Positions 35,186 through 44,330 of a DNA stretch of 64,000 nt are shown one piece after another. A program made the position numbers and the translations under genes. Where the stretch lies: the NCBI RefSeq assembly GCF_013387465.1, contig NZ_VYGV01000028.1, positions 273,501-337,500 on the forward strand, given 5' to 3'. The DNA comes from Hydrogenophaga aromaticivorans. GTDB lineage: Bacteria; Pseudomonadota; Gammaproteobacteria; Burkholderiales; Burkholderiaceae_C. How positions within the stretch are numbered: position 1 is the first letter of the stretch; each line of letters opens with the position of its first letter. The notes under the pieces are model-generated. The model was given only the letters and a program-made list of their open reading frames with translations. It had not been told where the DNA came from and did not search any database.

Positions 35186-35932
35186 ATGACGAGTTCCTGG
35201 CAACTGGGCACGGTGCCGCTGGACATCGAGGTGCCCACAGGCGCCACACTGCGCCTGCTGGCCACGCTGCGCCGGCGCCAGCTGGCGGTCGGGCTGTTCG
35301 ACTGGCTGTCCGGCCGGGCCATGCTGCGCCGGCTGGCCATCATGGAGCACCGCCCGGGCATCTCCCGGCTGATCGATCGCGCGGGCGTTGCTGAGGATGT
35401 GGCACCCGGCGGCACCCGGGGCTGGCCCCTGGGGTGCGAGGGCTCGCGGTGGTCCGTGATCGACCGCCCTCTGGTGCAGTGGCTTCACGGCCGTGGCGCG
35501 GCCGACTGTCGTGTGGCCATCGCCCACGACGGTGACGAGGCCTGCCTCCTGGTGGCCGGCGAAGCCTCGGCGGTGTATGCCATTCATGCGTCGCGGGCGC
35601 CGGGCCTGGGGGGCTTCCCGGACGACGAGCTCCGGCGCTGGGCCAAGGCGGCCATGTTGCTCAGGCAGGTGATCTGCCAGCACCCCTACACGCGGCCTTC
35701 GGCGACGGTGTCCGAACGTGTGCAGCGCGCCGAGACGCTCCTGCGGGCGCGGGCAACGAGGCTGTCCGGTCGCGAGCAGCAGGTGGCTGCGCGCATTGCC
35801 TGCGGCATCACCAACGACGGCATCGCTGCCGATCTGGGCATCTCGCCAGCGACGGTGCTCACGCTGCGCCGGCGGGCCTACGCCAAGCTGGGCATCAGGA
35901 ACTGCATCGAGCTGTCCTGGCTCGCCGACTGA
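35186..35932 (+). CDS. LuxR-type transcriptional regulator 2
   Basis: A 248-residue paralogue of the preceding regulator. The helix-turn-helix end (LSGREQQVAARIACGITNDG, then IAADLGISPATVLTLRRRAY and AKLGI) is clearly related to the first copy's. The N-terminal region has no domain I recognise. Starts are GTG 35183 or ATG 35186. It lies 135 bp upstream of the glucosidase ATG on the same strand, with a conserved regulatory element in between. Confidence 0.82.
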   Translation: MTSSWQLGTVPLDIEVPTGATLRLLATLRRRQLAVGLFDWLSGRAMLRRLAIMEHRPGISRLIDRAGVAEDVAPGGTRGWPLGCEGSRWSVIDRPLVQWLHGRGAADCRVAIAHDGDEACLLVAGEASAVYAIHASRAPGLGGFPDDELRRWAKAAMLLRQVICQHPYTRPSATVSERVQRAETLLRARATRLSGREQQVAARIACGITNDGIAADLGISPATVLTLRRRAYAKLGIRNCIELSWLAD

Positions 35933-35954
35933 ACGCGCACCGCGCCTTCGTCTC

Positions 35955-35979
35955 TCCCTGTGCTAACCCGGAGGGACAT
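35955..35979 (+). promoter_or_regulatory. Shared upstream element, copy 1 (glucosidase gene)
   Basis: TCCC, one base, GTGCTAA, six bases, GGGACAT. The same arrangement recurs at 38381-38405 before the porin gene: 19 of 25 positions agree, and the spacing to the start codon is similar (88 and 96 bp). The outer TCCC/GGGA pair forms an inverted repeat. It is a likely operator or activator site for the beta-glucoside regulon. Confidence 0.6.
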
Positions 35980-36067
35980 CCTCTCGCGCGGGCGGCCTCT
36001 ACAGTGCCACGGCCCGCATGGGCACGGCCCATGCACCCACCCAACGACATCATATGAAGGAGTCCGA

Positions 36068-38353
36068 ATGGATTCAGGATCGGAACCCTCAGGCGCGGTG
36101 CGCCCTTCCACCGAGGCCGCAGACAGCGGTCTGTCTCTGCGCCAGAAGGCGTCGCTGACCACCGGGGCCAACTACTGGCTCACGCAGGCGGCGCCGTCCA
36201 TCGGCCTGCCCGCCATGCGGCTGTCCGACGGCCCTCACGGCCTGCGCCTGCAGGACGATGCGAATCCCGACCACCTCGGCATCGGTGCGAGCATTCCGGC
36301 CACCTGCTTTCCGCCGGCCGTCACCCTGGCCTCGTCCTGGGACCCTGAGCTGATCGAGCGGGTGGGGGCAGCGCTGGCGCGCGAGGCGCGGGCAAGGGGC
36401 GTGCAGGTGATTCTCGGACCTGGCCTGAACATCAAGCGCACACCCCTGTGCGGGCGCAACTTCGAGTACTTCTCCGAGGACCCCTTGCTCAGCGGGCTCT
36501 GTGCCGTGGCACAGGTCCGTGGCATCCAGAGCCAGGGTGTGGGCGCCTGCGTGAAGCACTTCGCCGCCAACAACCAGGAGGTCGACCGCCACCGGATCAG
36601 CGCCGATGTGGACGAGCGTCCCTTGTGGGAGATCTACCTGCGCGGATTCCAGATGGTCGTGAAGCAGGCCTCGCCCTGGATGGTGATGACCTCCTACAAC
36701 CGCCTCAACGGTGTCTACACCGACGAGAGCCACTGGCTGCTCAGCGACGTGCTCAAGGGCGAATGGGGCTACGACGGTGTGGTGGTGTCCGACTGGGGGG
36801 CGGTCTACAACCCGGTGGCAGCCGTGCGGGCCGGGCTGGACCTGCGCATGCCGGGGGTGCCCGAGGTCGACACGGTCCACCAGGCCGCTTTGCAGGGAGA
36901 CATTCCCGAGGCGCGCCTGGACGATGTCGTCCATCGCCTTCAACGCCTGGCCGGGCGGGTTGCCTTTGACGACGGCGACGAGGTGGACATGGCCGCACAA
37001 CATGCCCTGGCTCGACACGCGGCGGCGACCTCGGCGGTGCTGCTCAAGAACGAGCACGAGGCCCTGCCGCTGCAACCTTCAGACACTGGGACGCTGGCCG
37101 TCATCGGCGAGCTCGCCCGTTCGCCGCGCTACCAGGGCGCGGGCAGCTCGCGCGTCAATGCCCATCGGCTGGTCCATGCGCTGGATGCGTTGCGCGAGCG
37201 CCTGGGTGCATCCACCGACGTGGCCTTTGCTCCCGGCTATCGCCTGGATTCGAATGAACCGCAGGCGGACCTCGTGGCGGAGGCTCTCCAGCTCGCAGGC
37301 CGGGCCGGCACGGTGCTGCTCTTTCTGGGCCTGCCCGATGCCGCAGAGGCGGAAGGCCGCGACCGGCGACACATCGACCTGCCGCACAACCAGATCCATC
37401 TGATCGAGGCCCTGGCCGGTGTGGCACCGAACCTCGTCGTCGCGTTGAGCCATGGCGCCGTGGTGACGACGGCACCGTGGCGCCACCACGCGAACGCCAT
37501 TGTCGAGTTCTGGCTGACGGGCCAGGCGCACGGCGACGCGGTGGCCGATGTGCTGCTGGGCGATGTCAATCCTTCCGGCCGGCTGGCCGAGACCATACCG
37601 TGCCGTCTGCAGGACACCCCGGCCTATCTGGACTACCCCGGCGAGAACGGCCACGTCCGCTATGGCGAGGGCCTGTATGTCGGCTACCGCCACTACGACG
37701 CGCGGGACATGGCGGTGGACTTCCCGTTTGGCCACGGCCTGTCGTACACACGGTTCGACTACGCGGATCTGGGCGTTCAACCCCATCCTGCGGGCCACGA
37801 ACTGGCGCTCACCGTGCAGGTGTCGGTCACGAACACCGGCGCGCGCAGGGGCGGCGAGGTCGTGCAGGTCTACATCCAGGACCGCTCGGGTCTGGCGGTG
37901 TGTCCGCCCCAGGAATTGCGCGGTTTTGCCAAGGTGGATCTGGCCCCGGGACAGACTACCCGGGTCGAGATCGACATCCCGCATGAGCGCATGTGCTACC
38001 GCCTGCCAGGCCTGGGCTGGAGGTTCCACGGGGGTGAGGTCGAGGTGCGTGTGGGGGCGTCGTCGCGCGACATCCGGCTGACACAGACCGTCGAACTGGA
38101 GCGCACGCCGGTCGAGCGACCGCTCACCGGCTGGTCCACGATGGAAGAGTGGGTGGCCCACCCGGTGCTCGGGCTCCGGCTGCAGGCGCTGTTCGAGCAG
38201 CGCGGCGGCGCGCGCGGACGGGCCGGGCAACTGCTGAGCGATCCGGTGGGGCGCCAGTCGATCCTGGCCGTCCCCTTGCTGGGACTGGCCCAGTTCCCCG
38301 GCTTCCCGCTCGACGAACGCGACGTGCAGTCGCTGCTCGGCGGCGAGGCCTGA
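36068..38353 (+). CDS. Glycoside hydrolase family 3 beta-glucosidase
   Basis: Releases terminal beta-linked sugar from oligosaccharides or glycosides. The 761-residue protein has the GH3 N-terminal barrel with the catalytic nucleophile Asp242 (GVVVSDWGAV), substrate-binding segments RLSDGPHGLR and GACVKHFAANNQE, the second alpha/beta domain (from about AATSAVLLKNEHEALPLQ), and a C-terminal fibronectin III-like domain. No signal peptide is present, so it acts on imported sugars in the cytoplasm. AAGGAG precedes the ATG by six bases. The clustered ABC importer genes fit uptake of beta-glucosides such as cellobiose or gentiobiose. The exact sugar is not readable. Confidence 0.93.
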   Translation: MDSGSEPSGAVRPSTEAADSGLSLRQKASLTTGANYWLTQAAPSIGLPAMRLSDGPHGLRLQDDANPDHLGIGASIPATCFPPAVTLASSWDPELIERVGAALAREARARGVQVILGPGLNIKRTPLCGRNFEYFSEDPLLSGLCAVAQVRGIQSQGVGACVKHFAANNQEVDRHRISADVDERPLWEIYLRGFQMVVKQASPWMVMTSYNRLNGVYTDESHWLLSDVLKGEWGYDGVVVSDWGAVYNPVAAVRAGLDLRMPGVPEVDTVHQAALQGDIPEARLDDVVHRLQRLAGRVAFDDGDEVDMAAQHALARHAAATSAVLLKNEHEALPLQPSDTGTLAVIGELARSPRYQGAGSSRVNAHRLVHALDALRERLGASTDVAFAPGYRLDSNEPQADLVAEALQLAGRAGTVLLFLGLPDAAEAEGRDRRHIDLPHNQIHLIEALAGVAPNLVVALSHGAVVTTAPWRHHANAIVEFWLTGQAHGDAVADVLLGDVNPSGRLAETIPCRLQDTPAYLDYPGENGHVRYGEGLYVGYRHYDARDMAVDFPFGHGLSYTRFDYADLGVQPHPAGHELALTVQVSVTNTGARRGGEVVQVYIQDRSGLAVCPPQELRGFAKVDLAPGQTTRVEIDIPHERMCYRLPGLGWRFHGGEVEVRVGASSRDIRLTQTVELERTPVERPLTGWSTMEEWVAHPVLGLRLQALFEQRGGARGRAGQLLSDPVGRQSILAVPLLGLAQFPGFPLDERDVQSLLGGEA

Positions 38354-38380
38354 TCCGCCCGCTGGTCCCATATAGGCACT

Positions 38381-38405
38381 TCCCCGTGCTAATCGAAGGG
38401 GACAT
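38381..38405 (+). promoter_or_regulatory. Shared upstream element, copy 2 (porin gene)
   Basis: Second copy of the element at 35955-35979, 96 bp before the porin start, with identical spacing of its TCCC, GTGCTAA and GGGACAT blocks. This implies a second promoter inside the cluster under the same control as the glucosidase gene. Confidence 0.6.
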
Positions 38406-38501
38406 GCATGAGGTGCCCACCAACCAAGAATTGCCTCCGCGCCAACGCACTGCTCAAGAGCACTGGCGCTGCCCACAACCGAACCGATGAGGGACCACCC
38501 T

Positions 38502-39497
38502 GTGAAAAAAACGATACTCCTGACTGCAATACTCGGTGCCGCTACGCTTGCGCACGCCGACATCACCCACGAAATCAACCCGACCTCCAGCGTGAGCCTG
38601 GGCGTGTGGCTGGACCTTGGTCTGCAGCGCGTGGGCACGCCCGATGGCAGCGACTGGAAGATGACGTCGTCGGGCCCACCGCTGAACCGCGTCATGTTCA
38701 AGGGTCAGAAGAACTTCTCGCCGGACCTGGAGGCCTTTGCCTACCTGGAGCACCGGTTCCGTCCCAACACAGGCGACAACGCCCCGGGTGCCAACGCGTC
38801 TGCACCGGGCGACGTGCAGCTCTACCGCCACTCTTGGCTGGGTCTTCGAGGCGCCAGCTGGGGCGAATTGCGGGTAGGTCGGATGCTCAACGCCCTGCAG
38901 GAATTCAACGGCGGCTACGAGCCCTGGAAGGGCGGTACCACGGTGGCCAACGTGCACACCGGCGGCATCAACAGCGGGGTCCGCCAGAACAACACCCTCT
39001 ACTACAAGACCCCCGAACTGGGCGGTCTGAGGGGGCACCTCTCCGTCAGCGACAGCGAGGGCAACACCAACAACGCCACGATCGCCGATCCGACGACGCC
39101 ACGCGCCCTGGGCGTGCAGTACAAAGCCGGCGCGGTCTCGGTGGCCGCCGCCATCGACCGCGGCATCCAGCAGCAGGAGACCCGGGGCCTGTACGGCAGC
39201 TACAACTTCGGCGTGGCGACGCTGATGGCGCAGTGGGAGCGCGGCGACAGCGGCGTGGGCACGGCGAGCATCACCCGCCGTTCCATCGGCGCGGTCATCC
39301 CGGCCGGCAAGTTCACCTACATGCTCGGCTACCTCAACCAGGCCGACGAGAAGAAGAACCGGTTCGGCGCTGGACTCGAGTACTGGGCCGACAGCCAGCT
39401 CGGCTTCTACACCAACGTCGGCCTGAACCGCGGCGATGGCTGGACACCGGCGCAACGCAAGGCGCAGTTCGACATCGGCTTCCGCGTCAAGTTCTGA
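38502..39497 (+). CDS. Gram-negative porin (OmpC/Omp32-like, PF13609-type)
   Basis: Outer-membrane diffusion channel, probably for the sugars handled by this cluster. The 331-residue product has a signal peptide (KKTILLTAILGAATLAHA), the porin hallmarks LGLRGASWGELRVGRMLNAL and a C-terminal Phe (DIGFRVKF). I prefer GTG at 38502, which starts the signal sequence directly and has AGGG nine bases upstream, over ATG 38487. It is unusual for beta-barrel porins of this order in lacking the common SSVTLYGVVD opening; instead the mature part starts with ITHEINPTSSVSLG. Confidence 0.85.
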   Translation: MKKTILLTAILGAATLAHADITHEINPTSSVSLGVWLDLGLQRVGTPDGSDWKMTSSGPPLNRVMFKGQKNFSPDLEAFAYLEHRFRPNTGDNAPGANASAPGDVQLYRHSWLGLRGASWGELRVGRMLNALQEFNGGYEPWKGGTTVANVHTGGINSGVRQNNTLYYKTPELGGLRGHLSVSDSEGNTNNATIADPTTPRALGVQYKAGAVSVAAAIDRGIQQQETRGLYGSYNFGVATLMAQWERGDSGVGTASITRRSIGAVIPAGKFTYMLGYLNQADEKKNRFGAGLEYWADSQLGFYTNVGLNRGDGWTPAQRKAQFDIGFRVKF

Positions 39498-39523
39498 ACA
39501 AAACACAACCAAGGAGACACCGC

Positions 39524-40801
39524 ATGCGACTCTCTCACCTTCTCTCCAGCTTGCTGGTCAGCGCCGTCACCACCCTCGCCACAACGGGGGTGCATGCCGC
39601 GGACGTGACCGTCCGGTTGCTGCACATCGACCAGAACCCCGCTGTCAATGCCTTCTACAACGACGTTGCCCGGCGCTTCGAAGCCTCCCGTCCAGGGGTG
39701 AAGGTGGAGATCCAGTCGCTGGAGAACGAATCCTTCAAGAAGAAGGTGACCACGCTGCTGCAGTCACCCGACAAGCCCAACATCCTGTACAGCTGGGGCG
39801 GTGGCGTGCTGCGCGAGCAGGTCAAGGCCGGCGTGCTGCAGGACCTGAGCGCGCCCATGAACGCGCAGTGGAAGGACCGCTTCCTGCCCGCGGCCGTGCA
39901 GGCCTACGACGTGGACGGCAAGCTCTACGGCGTGCCGCTGCGCATGTCGGTGGTGGGTTTCTTCTACAACAAGGACCTGTTCGCCAAGGCCGGGGTGGAC
40001 GGTAACGCCATCAAGACCTGGGACGACCTGCTCGCCGGTGTGAAGAAGCTGCAGGCCGCCGGCATCACGCCGCTGGTGGTAGGTGGTGGCGACAAGTGGC
40101 CCCTGTCGCTGTACTGGTCGCACCTGGCCATGCGCACCGGCGGCAGGCCGGCGCTGGACTCGGCCATGCGGGGGGAGGGCAAGGGCTTCGCGTCCGAACC
40201 CTTCGTGCGCAGCGGGGATCTGTTCAAGCAGCTGGTGGATCTCAAGCCCTTTCAGCCCGGCTTCCTGGCGGCCAACAACGCACAGGCCTCGGGCCAGTTC
40301 GGCGACGGCAAGGCGGCGATGATCCTCACACTCAACGTGGTGCTCAACGTCATGAAGGACAACGCGGCCGACAAGCAGGGCCTGCCCGACGACAAGATCG
40401 GCTGGCTGCCGTTCCCGACGGTGGCGGGCGGCAAGGGCAACCCGGGCGACGTGATGGGCAACCTCAACGGCTGGATCGTCACCAAGGACTCGCCCAAGGA
40501 GACGGTGGAATTCCTGCGCTTCTTCTCAGAAGCAGACAACCAGCGCGTGGCCGCCGAGAAGGGCCTCTACATCCCGCCGGTGACCGAAAGCATGAAGGCC
40601 ATCAGCCGTCCGCTGTTGCAGCAGACGCTGCAGAGCGTGAAGCAGTCGCAACTGGTGCAGGTCAACTTCGACCAGGCCCTGGGCCCCCTGGCCGGTGCCG
40701 TGGTCAACGACATGGCCTCGAACATCGCTGCGGGCAGGACCTCGCCGGCGGACGCCGCCAACGCGATTCAGCAGGCATGGCGTCGCGCCGCGTCGAACTG
40801 A
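39524..40801 (+). CDS. Sugar ABC transporter periplasmic binding protein
   Basis: A 425-residue family 1 extracellular binding protein with a signal peptide ending TTGVHAA. Motifs PNILYSWGGGVLREQ, GKLYGVPLRMSVVGFFYNKD and IKTWDDLLAGVKKLQAAGI are typical of oligosaccharide-binding proteins such as those for cellobiose or arabino-oligosaccharides. It lies 26 bp after the porin gene and starts an operon with two permeases and an ATPase. CAAGGAGA precedes the ATG. Confidence 0.92.
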   Translation: MRLSHLLSSLLVSAVTTLATTGVHAADVTVRLLHIDQNPAVNAFYNDVARRFEASRPGVKVEIQSLENESFKKKVTTLLQSPDKPNILYSWGGGVLREQVKAGVLQDLSAPMNAQWKDRFLPAAVQAYDVDGKLYGVPLRMSVVGFFYNKDLFAKAGVDGNAIKTWDDLLAGVKKLQAAGITPLVVGGGDKWPLSLYWSHLAMRTGGRPALDSAMRGEGKGFASEPFVRSGDLFKQLVDLKPFQPGFLAANNAQASGQFGDGKAAMILTLNVVLNVMKDNAADKQGLPDDKIGWLPFPTVAGGKGNPGDVMGNLNGWIVTKDSPKETVEFLRFFSEADNQRVAAEKGLYIPPVTESMKAISRPLLQQTLQSVKQSQLVQVNFDQALGPLAGAVVNDMASNIAAGRTSPADAANAIQQAWRRAASN

Positions 40802-40828
40802 CGCAAGCACATTGATGGAGCAAGGCTT

Positions 40829-41773
40829 GTGAGCGACATGACCACATCCGCGGGCAGCGCAGCGGCGGCCAGCACACTTTCCCGGTCGGCGCCGCGACGC
40901 CGATCGGCCCGCGACAGCGGCAACGGCGCCGTCGCGTGGCTGTTCCTGCCGCCCGCCCTGTTGCTGTTCACGATCTTCGTGGTCGTGCCCATGGGCGAGG
41001 CGGTCTGGTACAGCGTCTTCAAGTGGAACGGCTTCGGCTCGCCCTCCCAGTTTGTGGGTCTGCTGAACTTCGAACTGCTGTTTGAGGACCCGGTGTTCCG
41101 CCTGTCGCTGTTCAACAACGTGCTGGTCATCCTGGCCACCTTGCTGATCCAGTTGCCGTTGGCCCTCGGGCTGGCGGTGCTGCTGGTAGACCGCGTGCCG
41201 CTGACCACCACATTTCGCCTCATCTTCTTCCTGCCCTACATCCTGGCGGAAGTGGCGACGGGCTTGATCTGGCGCTTCGTCTACGACGGCGACTACGGCC
41301 TGTTCGCCAAACTGTGGGAGATGTTCGGTGCTGTCGGTCCGCACGTGCTGGCGGAGCCCGACATGGCCATCTACGCGGTGCTGGCGGTCTCGGTGTGGAA
41401 GTACTTCGGCTTCTACATGATCCTGTACATCGCCGGCCTGCAGCAGATCGACCGCAGCCTCTACGAGGCGGCGCGCATCGACGGCGCCTCGCGCTGGCAG
41501 GTGTTCAGTCGCATCACGCTGCCGCTGCTGGGCTCGACGGTTCGGCTGACCATCTTCTTTGCCATCCTGTCGTCAATCCAGAAGTTCGACCTGATCATGG
41601 CGCTGACCGGTGGCGGTCCCAACGACAGCACCCAGACCATGGTGAGCTTCCTCTACAGCTACGGGCTCACGCGGATGGACATCGGCTTCGGCAGCGCGGT
41701 GGGCGTCGTGCTCTTCGTGATGTGCGTCGCTTTCGCTTTTGGCTACAAACGGACGGTGATGCGCCATGACTGA
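40829..41773 (+). CDS. Sugar ABC transporter permease, MalF/UgpA type
   Basis: Inner-membrane permease, 314 residues, six helices, and the EAA loop YEAARIDGASRWQVFSRITL that docks the ATPase. GTG at 40829 has GGAG eight bases upstream; ATG at 40838 is the alternative. It overlaps the next permease gene by 8 bp. Confidence 0.92.
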   Translation: MSDMTTSAGSAAAASTLSRSAPRRRSARDSGNGAVAWLFLPPALLLFTIFVVVPMGEAVWYSVFKWNGFGSPSQFVGLLNFELLFEDPVFRLSLFNNVLVILATLLIQLPLALGLAVLLVDRVPLTTTFRLIFFLPYILAEVATGLIWRFVYDGDYGLFAKLWEMFGAVGPHVLAEPDMAIYAVLAVSVWKYFGFYMILYIAGLQQIDRSLYEAARIDGASRWQVFSRITLPLLGSTVRLTIFFAILSSIQKFDLIMALTGGGPNDSTQTMVSFLYSYGLTRMDIGFGSAVGVVLFVMCVAFAFGYKRTVMRHD

Positions 41774-42620
41774 TCTTCACGCTTCTGAATCGGCCGGCTC
41801 CGGCCGCATGCCGCCCATCCTGCGCTACACACCGCTGCTCCTGGTGGCGCTGGTCGTGCTGGTGCCGATGCTCGTCACCGTGCTCGGCGGTTTCAAGTCG
41901 CTGGGCGAGCTGCGCGTGAACCCCTTCGGCCTGCCCTCGGACTGGGAATGGAAGAACTACTGGGACATCCTGTCCGGGGGGCGCTACTGGCAACTGATGG
42001 GCAACTCGCTCATCATCGCTTTGCTGACTGTTGTGCTCACGCTGATCGTGTCGGCCATGGCGGCCTACGTGTTCGTGCAGGTGCGCTTCTTCGGATCGGA
42101 CTTCCTGCTGAACTACATCCTGCTGGGCCTGATGTTCCCTGCGGCGACGGCCATCCTGCCGCTGTTCATCAAGATCCGGGACCTCGGCATGCTCGACACC
42201 TACTGGGGCGTGGTACTGCCGCAGGTCGCGTTCGGACTGGCCACCAGCATCCTGCTGTTCCGCAACTACTTCAAGCAGTTGCCGGGCGAACTGTTCGAGG
42301 CGGCCCTGATCGACGGCTGCGGCTATTTCCGCTTCTTCTGGCACATCATCTTGCCCCTGTCCAAGCCGATCCTGGCGACGGTGGGTGTGATCGTCTTCGT
42401 GGCCAGCTGGAACGCCTACCTGCTGCCGCTGGTGGTGTTCAACCGCGACACGCTCTACACCTGGCCGCTGGGCATCATGGCTTACCAGGGCGAGTACTCC
42501 ACCGACTGGAACCTGGTGCTGTCGTTCATTGCGTTGACGATCCTGCCGGCGGTGATCATCTTTTTCTCGGCCCAGAAGCACATCGTGGCCGGTCTGACAT
42601 CAGGCTCGGTCAAGGGCTGA
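41766..42620 (+). CDS. Sugar ABC transporter permease, MalG/UgpE type
   Basis: The second permease, 284 residues, has the EAA loop FEAALIDGCGYFRFFWHIIL and the usual MalG C-terminus ending AGLTSGSVKG. It forms the pore with the preceding MalF-type protein. Start overlaps that gene by 8 bp, so translation is coupled. Confidence 0.92.
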   Translation: MTDLHASESAGSGRMPPILRYTPLLLVALVVLVPMLVTVLGGFKSLGELRVNPFGLPSDWEWKNYWDILSGGRYWQLMGNSLIIALLTVVLTLIVSAMAAYVFVQVRFFGSDFLLNYILLGLMFPAATAILPLFIKIRDLGMLDTYWGVVLPQVAFGLATSILLFRNYFKQLPGELFEAALIDGCGYFRFFWHIILPLSKPILATVGVIVFVASWNAYLLPLVVFNRDTLYTWPLGIMAYQGEYSTDWNLVLSFIALTILPAVIIFFSAQKHIVAGLTSGSVKG

Positions 42621-42655
42621 GGCCACGGAACCATTGAACAAGAAAGCGAGACAAC

Positions 42656-43708
42656 ATGGCATCGGTCACCATCCAGGACGTGCGCAAGAGCTACGGCAGC
42701 GTCCACATCATCCGCGGTGTCAACGTCGACATCCGCGACGGCGAATTCGTCACCCTCGTCGGTCCATCGGGCTGTGGCAAGTCGACCTTGCTGCGCATGC
42801 TGGCCGGTCTGGAGGACATCAGCGAGGGCCAGATCCGGATCGGGCCCAAGGTGGTCAACGACATGCCCCCGAAGGACCGGGACATTGCCATGGTTTTCCA
42901 GAGCTATGCGCTCTACCCGCACATGACGGTCAAGGAGAACATGGCCTTCTCGCTCAGGATGAAGGGCGCACCCCAGGCCGACATCGCGCCCAAGGTGGAC
43001 AAGGCAGCCAAGATCCTCGACCTGGAGCACCTGCTGGACCGCTACCCCAAGCAGCTCTCGGGTGGCCAGCGCCAGCGCGTCGCCATGGGGCGGGCGATCG
43101 TGCGCGATCCGCAGGTTTTCCTGTTCGACGAGCCGCTATCCAACCTGGACGCCAAGCTGCGCGTGCAGATGCGCACCGAGATCAAGGCGCTGCATCAGCG
43201 GTTGAGCACCACCATCATCTACGTGACGCACGACCAGGTGGAAGCGATGACCATGGCCGACAAGATCGTGGTGCTCAATGACGGTGTGGTCCAGCAGGTG
43301 GGCACACCGCTGGAGGTGTACGACCACCCGGTCAACCTGTTTGTCGCCGGCTTCATCGGCAGCCCGGCGATGAACATGCTCAAGGGCCGCTTGCAGGCCG
43401 ACGGGCTGCTGCTCAATGGTCGCCATGTGCTGCCCTGTGCGTCGGTGCCCGGCGCGCGCATCGGTGCGGAACTGATCTACGGCGTCCGTCCCGAGCACTT
43501 CCGCTTCGACGATGCGGGCTTCGAGGCCACGGTCGAGGTGATCGAGCCCACCGGTTCGGAGACCCAGGTCATGGCCTCCGCGGGCGGACAGCCCATCACG
43601 GCCGTGTTCCGTGAGCGGGTGGCCTCTCGGCCGGGCGACACCATCCGGCTGGCGGTGGACGGTGCGCATACGCACCTGTTCGACCCCGCCAGCGGGCAGC
43701 GCGTCTGA
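42656..43708 (+). CDS. Sugar ABC transporter ATPase, MsmK/UgpC/MalK type
   Basis: The 350-residue ATPase energises the importer. It has Walker A GPSGCGKSTLLRMLAG, signature LSGGQRQRVAMGRAIV, Walker B VFLFDEPLSNLDAK and the H-loop YVTHDQVEAMT, followed by a C-terminal TOBE regulatory domain. It starts 35 bp after the second permease gene and closes the operon. Confidence 0.95.
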   Translation: MASVTIQDVRKSYGSVHIIRGVNVDIRDGEFVTLVGPSGCGKSTLLRMLAGLEDISEGQIRIGPKVVNDMPPKDRDIAMVFQSYALYPHMTVKENMAFSLRMKGAPQADIAPKVDKAAKILDLEHLLDRYPKQLSGGQRQRVAMGRAIVRDPQVFLFDEPLSNLDAKLRVQMRTEIKALHQRLSTTIIYVTHDQVEAMTMADKIVVLNDGVVQQVGTPLEVYDHPVNLFVAGFIGSPAMNMLKGRLQADGLLLNGRHVLPCASVPGARIGAELIYGVRPEHFRFDDAGFEATVEVIEPTGSETQVMASAGGQPITAVFRERVASRPGDTIRLAVDGAHTHLFDPASGQRV

Positions 43709-43732
43709 GGCCGCGCTGCCTTTGCTGCTGCA

Positions 43733-44227
43733 TCAGCGCTGGTGCGGAAACAGGCGCTCGATGGGGCAGTGGGTCTTGATGAACGGCGACTTGATCACGA
43801 TGTAGCTGAAGTACTTCGCAATCCCGATATTGCGTTCCAGTAGTTCTTCAATCACCTCCTGGTAGTGGATGACCCCACGGGTCAGGAAGCGCAGCAGGTA
43901 GTCGTAGCCGCCGCTCACCAGGTGGCATTCGAGCACCTCGTCCTCTTCTCGGATGGCCGCCTCGAAGCGGGCGAAGTCCTCGCGGCGGTGGTCGGCCAGC
44001 GTGACTTCGGTGAACACGGTGAGCGTATCGCCCAGCTTCTCCAGCCGCAGGTGCGCGCCGTAGCCGGCGATGTAGCCCGCCTGTTCCAGCCGCTTGACCC
44101 GGATGAGGCAGGGGCTGGGCGACAGGCCCACGGCATCGGCCAGGTCCACATTGGTCATGCGCCCGTTTTTCTGCAACTGGGCCAGGATGCGCAGGTCGAG
44201 GCGGTCGATCTTGGTGGCGTCGTTCAT
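43733..44227 (-). CDS. Lrp/AsnC-family transcriptional regulator
   Basis: A 164-residue regulator with N-terminal helix-turn-helix (MTNVDLADAVGLSPSPCLIR) and a RAM ligand-binding domain (GYDYLLRFLTRGVIHYQEVI). ATG at 44227 is preferred to the adjacent GTG. It is convergent with the sugar ATPase gene and stands next to an aminotransferase remnant on the same strand, a usual partner of Lrp-type regulators, so its original target may be lost. The upstream region contains an 8-bp tandem repeat. Confidence 0.9.
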   Translation of the reverse strand: MNDATKIDRLDLRILAQLQKNGRMTNVDLADAVGLSPSPCLIRVKRLEQAGYIAGYGAHLRLEKLGDTLTVFTEVTLADHRREDFARFEAAIREEDEVLECHLVSGGYDYLLRFLTRGVIHYQEVIEELLERNIGIAKYFSYIVIKSPFIKTHCPIERLFPHQR

Positions 44228-44264
44228 CACGGAGTCCTGTGGACTGTAGGGTATCCCGATATTC

Positions 44265-44302
44265 TGCAGCTGTGCAGCTGTGCAGCTGTGCAGCTGTGCA
44301 GC
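44265..44302. repeat. 8-bp tandem repeat (TGCAGCTG, four full units plus a partial)
   Basis: Four perfect copies of TGCAGCTG run from 44265 to 44296, followed by TGCAGCGG. Each unit contains the palindrome CAGCTG. The array lies 38 bp upstream of the Lrp-type start codon and 29 bp beyond the aminotransferase stop. Copy number could vary by replication slippage and change promoter spacing of the regulator gene. Confidence 0.9.
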
Positions 44303-44330
44303 GGCCTGTCGACCTGTGGAATGCCAGTGC

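Noticed and set aside
38408..39523. In-frame N-terminal extension of the sugar-binding protein through the porin gene
   Set aside because: The extension is a shadow of the porin in another frame; the real start at 39524 has a ribosome site and a signal peptide.
43820..44265. Similar ATCCCGATATT strings inside and upstream of the Lrp-type gene
   Set aside because: The internal copy is explained by coding of Asn-Ile-Gly-Ile; two short matches do not establish an operator.
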